The notes under the pieces were generated by a model that searched no databases, was not told where the DNA came from, and worked only from the letters and a program-made list of their open reading frames with translations. A stretch of DNA of 7,745 nt, taken from assembly GCA_025455795.1 (NCBI GenBank), contig JALOLW010000184.1, positions 1 to 7,745 on the forward strand, written 5' to 3'. Positions within the stretch are counted from its first letter, which is position 1; every line of letters starts with the position of its first letter. This DNA is from Spirosomataceae bacterium. GTDB lineage: Bacteria > Bacteroidota > Bacteroidia > Cytophagales > Spirosomataceae. Made by a program: the position numbers and the translations under genes. This document shows, one piece after another, positions 1-5,595 of the stretch.

Positions 1-73
1 AGGAAGAGGTTTGGCAAGACGACAGCCCAAACACTGTGGCGACAGTCAGCAAAGAAACAACGAGCAGGCGCAT
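1..73 (-). CDS. Lipoprotein, N-terminal fragment (runs off left edge)
   Basis: Only the first 24 codons are present; the rest lies beyond the left edge. The reading begins MRLLVVSLLTV and continues ATVFGLSSCQTSS, a classic lipoprotein signal peptide: one Arg after the start Met, a hydrophobic core at residues 3-16, and an LSSC lipobox placing the lipidated Cys at residue 20. The mature protein would be anchored to a membrane by this Cys. There is no Asp at position +2, but E. coli sorting rules are not a safe guide in Bacteroidota. The frame is open further upstream, but only this ATG puts the signal peptide at the N-terminus. The gene lies 96 bp downstream of the SDR gene on the same strand and could be co-transcribed. 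The function of the mature part cannot be told. Confidence 0.7.
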   Translation of the reverse strand, partial: MRLLVVSLLTVATVFGLSSCQTSS

Positions 74-169
74 GGAAAAGGAGATTGGAAATAGGGTTTG
101 GGAATATGGTATCAAAAGGCTGTTAGCGGCGGATTCTAACGGGCTAAATTTGTGTTGAACTAATTCAAC

Positions 170-907
170 TCAAAACCCAAAAACCGTGAATCCACCGTCC
201 ACGGCGAGGGTTTGGCCTGAAATATAGGATGCTTTGTCCATCGCCAAAAACGCCACCGCCGCCGCCACTTCTTCGGGCTGGGCAATACGCCCCAACGGAC
301 TCCTTTTGAGGACATCTTGGTAAAAGGCTTCGTCGGCCAGTACGCCCTCGGTGAGCGGGGTCAGCACGTACCAGGGCGCGACGGCATTGACGCGAATACC
401 CACACTGCCCCACTCAATGGCCAAGTTGCGGGTCATCTGCACGATGGCCGCTTTGGTCATGCCGTAAATCACCCCCGACCGAATGTGCGTAAGCCCTGAT
501 ACAGAGGCTACTGAAACCACGCAGCCTTTGCTCTCTTGGAGTAATGGATAGCACTTTCGGGTAAGTTCGTAAGCAGAGAATTGATTGGTTTGGACAATTT
601 TTTCAAACTCACCGTCGGCAAAATCAGGGGCTTTTTTGCGGATGTTCATGCCCACGTTATTGACCAAAATATCCAACTGCGCCAGCGAAGCCACCACGCG
701 GGCAATGTCCTCCCTCTGACTCATGTCCGCCGACATCACGCGAAGCTTGTCAGTGGGATACGCTGTTTGAAGCGCGTCAAGTTCTCGTTGGTTGCGAGCT
801 ACGGCCACTACCGATGCCCCCAACGCTAAAAATTCGGCCACAATGGCCTTACCGATTCCTTTGCTTCCGCCCGTTACGAGGGCTGTTTTGTTTTCAAGAT
901 TCCACAT
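170..907 (-). CDS. SDR family oxidoreductase, tropinone-reductase-like
   Basis: A classical short-chain dehydrogenase/reductase of 245 aa, probably cytoplasmic and NADP(H)-dependent. Visible motifs are the cofactor-binding TGGSKGIG (residues 12-19), ARN after beta-2 (37-39, with an Arg suited to the NADP 2'-phosphate), NNVG (83-86, usually NNAG), catalytic Ser135, YGMTK with Tyr148 and Lys152, and the C-terminal substrate-loop motif PWYVLTPLT (178-186). The PWYxxTPL loop and the GGFTVFGF end resemble bacterial homologues of plant tropinone reductases. That is a family resemblance only; the substrate is unknown and an alkaloid is unlikely. The start at 907 (MWNLENK) fits SDR length. An ATG nine codons upstream would add MLWRQKKQI, which is not typical of the family. 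The gene is separated from sucB by a terminator, so it probably has its own promoter. I saw no clear TAnnTTTG box in 908-991. Confidence 0.9.
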   Translation of the reverse strand: MWNLENKTALVTGGSKGIGKAIVAEFLALGASVVAVARNQRELDALQTAYPTDKLRVMSADMSQREDIARVVASLAQLDILVNNVGMNIRKKAPDFADGEFEKIVQTNQFSAYELTRKCYPLLQESKGCVVSVASVSGLTHIRSGVIYGMTKAAIVQMTRNLAIEWGSVGIRVNAVAPWYVLTPLTEGVLADEAFYQDVLKRSPLGRIAQPEEVAAAVAFLAMDKASYISGQTLAVDGGFTVFGF

Positions 908-991
908 GATTTGTTTTTTTTGACGCCACAACACTGCTTTCTAAACACAACAAGGGCGAAAGTTTACTTAGCAACAAAACAAAACATCACC

Positions 992-1020
992 AAAAAGCCC
1001 CGATATGAGGTCGGGGCTTT
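992..1020 (-). terminator. Intrinsic terminator of the sucA-sucB transcript
   Basis: A perfect 10-bp inverted repeat (AAAGCCCCGA at 994-1003 and TCGGGGCTTT at 1011-1020) encloses a 7-nt loop. Read on the minus strand, the GC-rich stem is followed by a run of five U residues (992-996). It lies 19 bp beyond the sucB stop codon, the expected place for a Rho-independent terminator. The rest of the gap to the SDR gene (908-991) shows no further structure that I can support. Confidence 0.85.
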
Positions 1021-1039
1021 GCTGATTTAGAAGGAGAGA

Positions 1040-2611
1040 TTAGACTTCCAAAAGCAGTCGTGCGGGGTCTTCCAAGAGTTGCTTTACGCGCACAAGGAAA
1101 CTCACCGAGTCGCGTCCGTCTATGATGCGGTGGTCGTAGCTGAGGGCCACGTACATGATGGGCCGTACTGCTACTTGGCCATCTATTACCACGGGGCGTT
1201 CTACGATGTTGTGCATCCCCAAAATGGCCGATTGAGGCGCATTGATGATGGGAGTAGAGAGCATCGAACCAAAAATGCCGCCGTTGGTGATGGTAAACGT
1301 ACCGCCTTGCATTTGGTCAATGGTCAGCTTGTTGTCGCGGGCCAATCCTGCCAAACGAATGATTTCTTTTTCGATTTCGGCAAAGGTCATCTTGTGGGCG
1401 TTGCGTACCACGGGAACCACCAGACCTCGCTCGGTAGAAACTGCGATGGAGATGTCGGCAAAGTCGTTATAGACGATTTCGTCGCCATCTATGTAGGCAT
1501 TGACCACTGGAAACTCCAACAATGCGGTGGCAATGGCTTTCGTAAAAAACGACATAAAGCCCAAGCCTACGCCGTGTTTTTCTTTGAATTTATCTTTGTA
1601 TTTACCTCTCAAATCCATCACAGGCTTCATGTCCACCTCGTTGAAGGTAGTGAGCATGGCGGTTTCGTTTTTGACCGCTACCAAACGCTTGGCAATGGTC
1701 TTACGCAAAGAGGTCATTTTGACACGACGAGAAGCCCCCCCCGCCCCCGGTGGGGGAGCTACTGGCTTTACAGTATTTGATTGCATGTTACTTATTTGTG
1801 TTTCACTGCTACGGGGCTGCTGACTGCTGGCCGCTGACTGCCCCGCTTTCAATGCGTCTTCTTTCATAATTTTGCCACCCGCACCCGTACCCGCCACGGT
1901 AGCAGGGTCAATGCCTTTTTCGGCCAAAATCTTGGCGGCGACAGGTGAGGCATGTACATCAGCGGAAGTAGTTGGTGATGGAGAAGACATAGATTCCTCC
2001 TTTGTCGGAGTGACAAGTGCTACCTGCTGACCTGCCCCTACTTCAATCTTACAAATCAGCGCACCGATGGGAAGGGTAGTACCTGCTTCGGCTACAATGT
2101 GCAAGATACCTGCGGCTTCGGCGGGGAGTTCAAAAGTGGCTTTGTCAGATTCCAACTCGCACAATACCTCGTCCAACTGTACCATTTCGCCGTTTTTCTT
2201 GTTCCAACTCGCTATCGTCACCTCAGTCACCGACTCACCCACGGTAGGTACTTTCATCTCCACGATTTTGGACGGACTTGACGATGGGGCGGGTGGCGCA
2301 GCAGCCAATGGCACACTACTAACCACGGGCTGTGGACTATCAACAGCTACTGGCTGACTGCCGACGGCTGCTCCGACGGCTTCTAACACCGCTATCAGGC
2401 CACCAATGGGCAGGGTATCGCCCTCTTGGGCTTTGATGCGCAAGATGCCATCGGCTTCGGCAGCGACTTCAAACGAGGCTTTGTCGGAGTCCAAACTGCA
2501 TATTATTTCATCCCGCTTGACACTCTCACCGTCTTTTTTGACCCAAGAACCAATGGTGACTTCGGTGATGGATTCACCTACGGGCGGTACTTTTATTTCA
2601 AGTTGTGACAT
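1040..2611 (-). CDS. sucB: 2-oxoglutarate dehydrogenase E2 (dihydrolipoamide succinyltransferase), two lipoyl domains
   Basis: The E2 core of the 2-oxoglutarate dehydrogenase complex (cytoplasmic, citric acid cycle). It transfers the succinyl group from lipoyl-lysine to CoA. Domains in order: lipoyl domain 1 (about 2-77, lipoyl Lys44 in DSDKA), linker, lipoyl domain 2 (about 116-191, Lys157 in ESDKA), linker, E1/E3-binding domain (about 219-255, starting VHASPVAAKILAEKGID), linker, and a catalytic acyltransferase domain (about 295-523) with SYDHRIIDG holding the active-site His494 and Asp498. E. coli SucB has one lipoyl domain and about 405 aa; this 523-aa form has two, as is common in Bacteroidota. 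It lies 128 bp downstream of sucA, probably in one operon. Succinyl rather than acetyl specificity rests mainly on that neighbour. The three linkers carry repeat-like DNA, listed separately, including an eight-G coding-strand run at codons 290-293. Confidence 0.95.
   Translation of the reverse strand: MSQLEIKVPPVGESITEVTIGSWVKKDGESVKRDEIICSLDSDKASFEVAAEADGILRIKAQEGDTLPIGGLIAVLEAVGAAVGSQPVAVDSPQPVVSSVPLAAAPPAPSSSPSKIVEMKVPTVGESVTEVTIASWNKKNGEMVQLDEVLCELESDKATFELPAEAAGILHIVAEAGTTLPIGALICKIEVGAGQQVALVTPTKEESMSSPSPTTSADVHASPVAAKILAEKGIDPATVAGTGAGGKIMKEDALKAGQSAASSQQPRSSETQISNMQSNTVKPVAPPPGAGGASRRVKMTSLRKTIAKRLVAVKNETAMLTTFNEVDMKPVMDLRGKYKDKFKEKHGVGLGFMSFFTKAIATALLEFPVVNAYIDGDEIVYNDFADISIAVSTERGLVVPVVRNAHKMTFAEIEKEIIRLAGLARDNKLTIDQMQGGTFTITNGGIFGSMLSTPIINAPQSAILGMHNIVERPVVIDGQVAVRPIMYVALSYDHRIIDGRDSVSFLVRVKQLLEDPARLLLEV
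1733..1759 (-). repeat. 27-nt GC-rich palindromic element in frame inside sucB
   Basis: Exactly nine codons of sucB (A285-A293, APPPGAGGA) begin and end with GCT. They contain a CCCCC/GGGGG hairpin (1744-1748 with 1752-1756, 3-nt loop), followed on the coding strand by a run of eight G. It sits in the linker just before the catalytic domain. The base composition is unlike the AT-richer sequence on the linker side. From memory, similar G/C-run palindromes starting AGCTCCCCC are common between genes in Bacteroidota. That is recollection, not a search result. Confidence 0.5.
1813..1844 (-). repeat. Repeat-rich segment bounded by GGGGC/GCCCC in sucB linker
   Basis: The plus strand shows GGGGC at 1813-1817 and GCCCC at 1840-1844 as an inverted pair. 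Between and across them lie two direct copies of GCTGACTGC (1819-1827 and 1833-1841, period 14). A third identical copy lies in the first linker of the same gene at 2353-2361. The protein here is a Gln/Ser/Ala-rich linker after the E1/E3-binding domain, so it is probably unstructured. Confidence 0.45.
1991..2017 (-). repeat. 27-nt palindromic element in frame inside sucB
   Basis: Nine codons (L199-S207, LVTPTKEES) lie in the linker between lipoyl domain 2 and the E1/E3-binding domain. The core is a 5-bp stem, TTGTC/GACAA on either strand (2002-2006 with 2012-2016), with a 5-nt loop. On the coding strand it is followed by GGAGGAATCT. This layout (GTCA, then TCCGA, then AAGGAGGAATCT) recalls widespread intergenic repeats of the GTCATTCCGA...GGAATCT type. 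The likeness is from memory and not searched. Confidence 0.45.
2315..2382 (-). repeat. Degenerate direct repeats in the first sucB linker
   Basis: CCGACGGCT occurs twice with period 12 (2361-2369 and 2373-2381), coding a duplicated Ala-Val-Gly-Ala. It is followed along the gene by a copy of GCTGACTGC (2353-2361) and by low-complexity sequence (2315-2350) encoding a Val/Ser/Pro-rich stretch. The segment falls between lipoyl domains 1 and 2. It could simply be ordinary linker drift; the shared GCTGACTGC word is the reason for listing it. Confidence 0.35.
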
Positions 2612-2621
2612 TTGTATGTTT

Positions 2622-2705
2622 GTTGAATCGTTTGTCTGTTGAAATGTTAATCGTTGAAATGTTAATTGTTCGGGGCCGCCCGCGCGGTCTGTTGAACTGT
2701 TAATT
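2622..2705. repeat. 15-nt degenerate repeat array in the sucA-sucB gap
   Basis: On the plus strand GTTGAAATGTTAATC (2638-2652) is followed directly by GTTGAAATGTTAATT (2653-2667). A related unit GTTGAACTGTTAATT lies at 2691-2705 and a diverged one begins at 2622. The regular spacing is broken by a GC-rich block (2671-2690) in otherwise AT-rich DNA. The array ends about 10 bp before the sucB start codon, so it lies in the mRNA leader of sucB if the two genes are co-transcribed. Confidence 0.65.
2674..2689 (-). other. GC-rich hairpin inserted in the 15-nt repeat array
   Basis: GGCCGC (2674-2679) pairs with GCGGTC (2684-2689) over a 4-nt loop: six pairs, one of them G-U, depending on strand. 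No U tract follows on the minus strand, so it is not a standard terminator. It lies about 60 bp before the sucB start and could act in RNA processing, stability or partial attenuation between sucA and sucB. That role is inference. Confidence 0.4.
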
Positions 2706-2740
2706 GTAAGACGGATAACCCATAACGGATAACAATTAAC
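2699..2740 (-). repeat. 9-bp inverted repeat just after sucA stop
   Basis: GTTAATTGT (2699-2707) and ACAATTAAC (2732-2740) are perfect inverted copies around a 24-nt centre. The centre contains most of two copies of ACGGATAAC (2711-2719 and 2725-2733, period 14). The second arm overlaps the last base of the sucA stop codon. The AT-rich stem without a U tract makes a terminator unlikely. It may be part of the same decaying repeat cluster as 2622-2705. Confidence 0.4.
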
Positions 2741-5511
2741 TATTCCCCAAAAGCCTCTGTGATAAGTTCGGCTTGTTCTTTGCCGTGAACTTTGAGGTAG
2801 CCCGTCGCAGGGGACGCGCTTGCTTTGCGTGCCACTACCTTGCCGAGGCCGATGGCAGGAAATTCACGCAAGATATAGCTCCAATAGCCCATGTTTTCGG
2901 GTTCTTCTTGTACCCAAATCACTTCTGCTTTTTTGTATTGAGCCAAATGTGCCTCTACTTGTTTTTTGGGGAATGGATGCAACTGCTCGATACGAATAAT
3001 CGCCACATCTTCGCGGCCTTCTTTTTGGCGTTTTTCGAACAATTCCCAATAAAGTTTTCCTGTGCAAAGCAGTACACGTTTCACTTTTTTGGGGTCGGCA
3101 GTTGTGTCGCCGATGGTTTCTTGGAAGCGCGTGCCATCCATAAAATCACTCATGGCCGATACTGCCATCGGATGACGCAGCATGGATTTGGGCGACATGA
3201 TGATGGCGGGCTTGCGGAATGGCAACGACACCTGACGACGCATAAAGTGGAACAAGTTGGCAGGCGTGGTGATGTTGCACACGTACATATTATACTCTGC
3301 CGAAAGTTGCAAATACCGCTCTGGACGGGCGTTGGAGTGCTCTGGCCCCTGACCTTCGTAGCCGTGAGGCAACAGCATCACGATACCGTTCATGGCGTTC
3401 CACTTCGACTCGGTGGCCGAAATAAACTGGTCAATCATGATTTGGGCACCGTTGGAGAAATCTCCAAACTGTGCTTCCCAAATCACGAGGGCGTTGGGGT
3501 TGGCCATGGCGTAGCCGTATTCGTAGCCCAACACACCATATTCTGACAAAAGCGAATTATAAATCTCAAACTTGCCTTGCCCTTCGCCGATGTGCGCCAG
3601 ATTGCTGTACCTGGCGTTGGTATCGGTATCGTGTAGCACGGCGTGGCGGTGCGAAAATGTACCGCGTTGTACGTCTTGGCCAGTCATTCTGACGGTGTGG
3701 CCTTCGGCCAACAGCGACCCGTAAGCCAGCAATTCACCCGCGGCCCAGTTGAAGGCTTTTTCGCCCGCAAAAATCTGGCCGCGTTCTTCAATTACTTTTT
3801 CGATTTGCTTGATGGCCTTAAAGCCTTCTGGCAAAGTAACGAGGGCTTTGGCTACCTTGTCAATGGCGTCTTTGGAAATGCCCGTTGCGGGCGATTGCTC
3901 AAAATCCTCTGGCACTGACCGACGCAACACCGCCCAATCGCGCTCCAGCTTCGGACGCTCGTAGGGCAGTTGTTTTTGTTTTACTTTTTGCAACAACTCC
4001 TGCAATTCACCCTCCAATTCAGCCTTCATCTTTTCGGCGATTTGGGTATCTTCCAATTCGCCCCGCTCGGTCAAAACTTTGAGGTACAAATCACGCACAT
4101 TGAGCTGTTGGCCTATTTTGGCGTACATGGTCGGTTGGGTGAAACGTGGCTCATCCGACTCGTTGTGACCGTATTTGCGATAGCACACCATGTCCACGAA
4201 CACGTCGCGGTTGAACTCCTGACGAAACTCCGTCGCTACTTTCATCACAAAAGCCACGGCTTCGGGGTCGCCGCCGTTGACGTGAAAAATGGGCGCGTCC
4301 ACGATTTTGGCAACGTCCGAGCAGTAAATGGAAGAACGAGAGTCTTCGTGGTCGGTAGTGAAACCCACTTGGTTGTTGATGACAAAATGCAACGTACCAC
4401 CCGTGTAGTAGGCATCGAGGTTGGACATTTGCGTCACTTCATACACAATCCCCTGCCCTGCCACGGCAGCGTCGCCGTGAATCAAAATCGGCAATACAGG
4501 GTCGTATTTGTCTTGGCCTTCTATGTGGCTATAATGTTCGTCGGCGCGGGCGCGGGCGTAGCCTACCACCACGGGATTGACGGCTTCCAAGTGCGACGGA
4601 TTGGCCATGAGTTTGAGGCTCACACGCTTTCCACGGGGCGTTTCGATTTGACTTTCGTAGCCCATATGGTATTTTACGTCGCCGTCGCTGTATTCGTCCA
4701 ACTCTACATTTTCTTCAAACTCGTTGAAAACTTGGTCGTAAGACTTGTTCATGGTGTTGGTCAATACGTTGAGACGGCCACGGTGCGCCATCCCAATCAC
4801 CACTTCTTCTACGCCCAAATTGGCCCCAACATTGATGGCCACGTCCAACGCAGGAATGGTGGACTCGCCGCCTTCGAGCGAAAAACGCTTCTTGCCCAAA
4901 AATTTGGTATGAAGAAAGTTTTCAAATGTCACGGCCTCGTTGAGTTTTTCGAGGATGCGCGTCTTTTCTTCGAGGGTGGGCTTGAAATTGAGGTATTCTT
5001 GCTCAATTTTCTTGCGAAGCCACGACTTGGCGCGGCGGTCGCGGATGTGTTGATACTCAAAACCGATTTTGGCAGTATAGACTTTTTGTAACGCCCCTAC
5101 TATTTCGCGCAACGTGGCCGCTTTCCCAAACACCTCGTGACCCGCCTCAAATACGGTGTCCAAATCGGCCTCGCTGAGGTTGAAATCTTTCAAATCAAGC
5201 TCTGGATTGCGGTTTTTGCGCGGTCCGAGCGGATTGGTCTGTGACAACAAATGCCCCCGCTGACGGTAGCCTCTGATGAGGTGCACCACCTCCATTTCTT
5301 TGCGGGTGTGCGCTGCCGTGACCGATTTTTCGGGGGCGGCTGCCCCGTTGGTAGGCGCGTGGCCATTGTTACCATATTTGAGCGAAAACTCAAAACCTTC
5401 AAAAAATCGCGCCCAACTGCCGTCCACGGCGTCGGGGTTCTGCTTGAATTGTTGATAAAGTTCTTCGATGTAAGCCGCCTCGGAGTTGGCGATGTATGAG
5501 TATTTTTCCAT
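2740..5511 (-). CDS. sucA: 2-oxoglutarate dehydrogenase E1 component
   Basis: Thiamin-diphosphate-dependent E1 subunit of 923 aa. It decarboxylates 2-oxoglutarate and passes the succinyl group to the E2 lipoyl arm. Visible parts: an N-terminal E2-contact helix (YIEELYQQFKQNPDAVDGSW, about 14-33), GMAHRGRLNVL (240-250), NPSHLEAVNP (304-313), and HGDAAVAGQGIVYE (345-358). The ThDP/Mg motif runs from GGDPEAV (413-419) to RKYGHNE (445-451). The transketolase-like C-terminal half has FSHRHAVLHD (619-628), EYGYAMANP (664-672) and LLPHGYEGQGPEHSNARPERYLQ (713-735). The length matches the E. coli SucA class (about 930 aa), and no key motif is missing. The start MEKYSYIANSEAAYI is the only one giving the normal N-terminus. 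A putative -7 box lies 28 bp upstream, and sucB follows 128 bp downstream. The GDPEA, YRKYGHNE and long two-half architecture separate it from pyruvate dehydrogenase E1. Confidence 0.97.
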   Translation of the reverse strand: MEKYSYIANSEAAYIEELYQQFKQNPDAVDGSWARFFEGFEFSLKYGNNGHAPTNGAAAPEKSVTAAHTRKEMEVVHLIRGYRQRGHLLSQTNPLGPRKNRNPELDLKDFNLSEADLDTVFEAGHEVFGKAATLREIVGALQKVYTAKIGFEYQHIRDRRAKSWLRKKIEQEYLNFKPTLEEKTRILEKLNEAVTFENFLHTKFLGKKRFSLEGGESTIPALDVAINVGANLGVEEVVIGMAHRGRLNVLTNTMNKSYDQVFNEFEENVELDEYSDGDVKYHMGYESQIETPRGKRVSLKLMANPSHLEAVNPVVVGYARARADEHYSHIEGQDKYDPVLPILIHGDAAVAGQGIVYEVTQMSNLDAYYTGGTLHFVINNQVGFTTDHEDSRSSIYCSDVAKIVDAPIFHVNGGDPEAVAFVMKVATEFRQEFNRDVFVDMVCYRKYGHNESDEPRFTQPTMYAKIGQQLNVRDLYLKVLTERGELEDTQIAEKMKAELEGELQELLQKVKQKQLPYERPKLERDWAVLRRSVPEDFEQSPATGISKDAIDKVAKALVTLPEGFKAIKQIEKVIEERGQIFAGEKAFNWAAGELLAYGSLLAEGHTVRMTGQDVQRGTFSHRHAVLHDTDTNARYSNLAHIGEGQGKFEIYNSLLSEYGVLGYEYGYAMANPNALVIWEAQFGDFSNGAQIMIDQFISATESKWNAMNGIVMLLPHGYEGQGPEHSNARPERYLQLSAEYNMYVCNITTPANLFHFMRRQVSLPFRKPAIIMSPKSMLRHPMAVSAMSDFMDGTRFQETIGDTTADPKKVKRVLLCTGKLYWELFEKRQKEGREDVAIIRIEQLHPFPKKQVEAHLAQYKKAEVIWVQEEPENMGYWSYILREFPAIGLGKVVARKASASPATGYLKVHGKEQAELITEAFGE

Positions 5512-5539
5512 CTATGATTCGGATGTTTTTAACAAGCCG

Positions 5540-5547
5540 CAAATTTA
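5540..5547 (-). promoter_or_regulatory. Putative Bacteroidota -7 promoter box for sucA-sucB
   Basis: Read on the minus strand the bases are TAAATTTG, an exact match to the TAnnTTTG -7 element used by the Bacteroidota primary sigma factor. It would place transcription start about 20-25 nt before the sucA ATG. No clear TTG -33 element is seen at the expected distance, though the upstream DNA is very AT-rich. Confidence 0.5.
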
Positions 5548-5571
5548 GGTTATGAATTTGTAATATATGCT

Positions 5572-5595
5572 AAAAAAAAGATAGATTTCGTCTAT
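5572..5595 (-). terminator. Weak intrinsic terminator of the porP/sprF-like gene
   Basis: On the minus strand ATAGA, loop CGAAA and TCTAT form a 5-bp stem (5581-5595) that includes the stop codon. One base after the stem comes a run of eight U (5572-5579). The stem has only one G-C pair, so termination would rest mostly on the U run. The position at the very end of the gene and just before the sucA promoter supports the call. Confidence 0.4.

Noticed and set aside
145..152. TAAATTTG promoter-like box on the plus strand
   Set aside because: It points into the 3' end of the SDR gene in antisense, with no plus-strand gene after it. An 8-base match with two free positions in AT-rich DNA is easily chance.
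154..169. Hairpin GTTGAA/TTCAAC with a 4-nt loop right after the SDR stop
   Set aside because: Six pairs, mostly A-T, with no following U run on the minus strand. It is too weak to call a terminator.
1079..1780. A 233-codon open frame on the plus strand opposite sucB
   Set aside because: It covers the conserved E2 catalytic domain on the other strand and shows no domain of its own; a shadow frame.
2727..2737. GGATAACAATT, identical to part of the E. coli lac operator
   Set aside because: An 11-base match without the other half-site, lying at the end of sucA in a repeat cluster. The same GGATAAC word recurs 14 bp away, so it belongs to the local repeats.
2773..3546. A 257-codon open frame on the plus strand opposite the C-terminal half of sucA
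   Set aside because: Antisense shadow of conserved E1 sequence, with no start context or recognisable motif.
3970..5091. A 373-codon open frame on the plus strand opposite sucA
   Set aside because: It is antisense to a fully conserved E1 gene. Its translation is rich in His, Val and Phe, as expected from reverse-complemented codons, with no recognisable domain.
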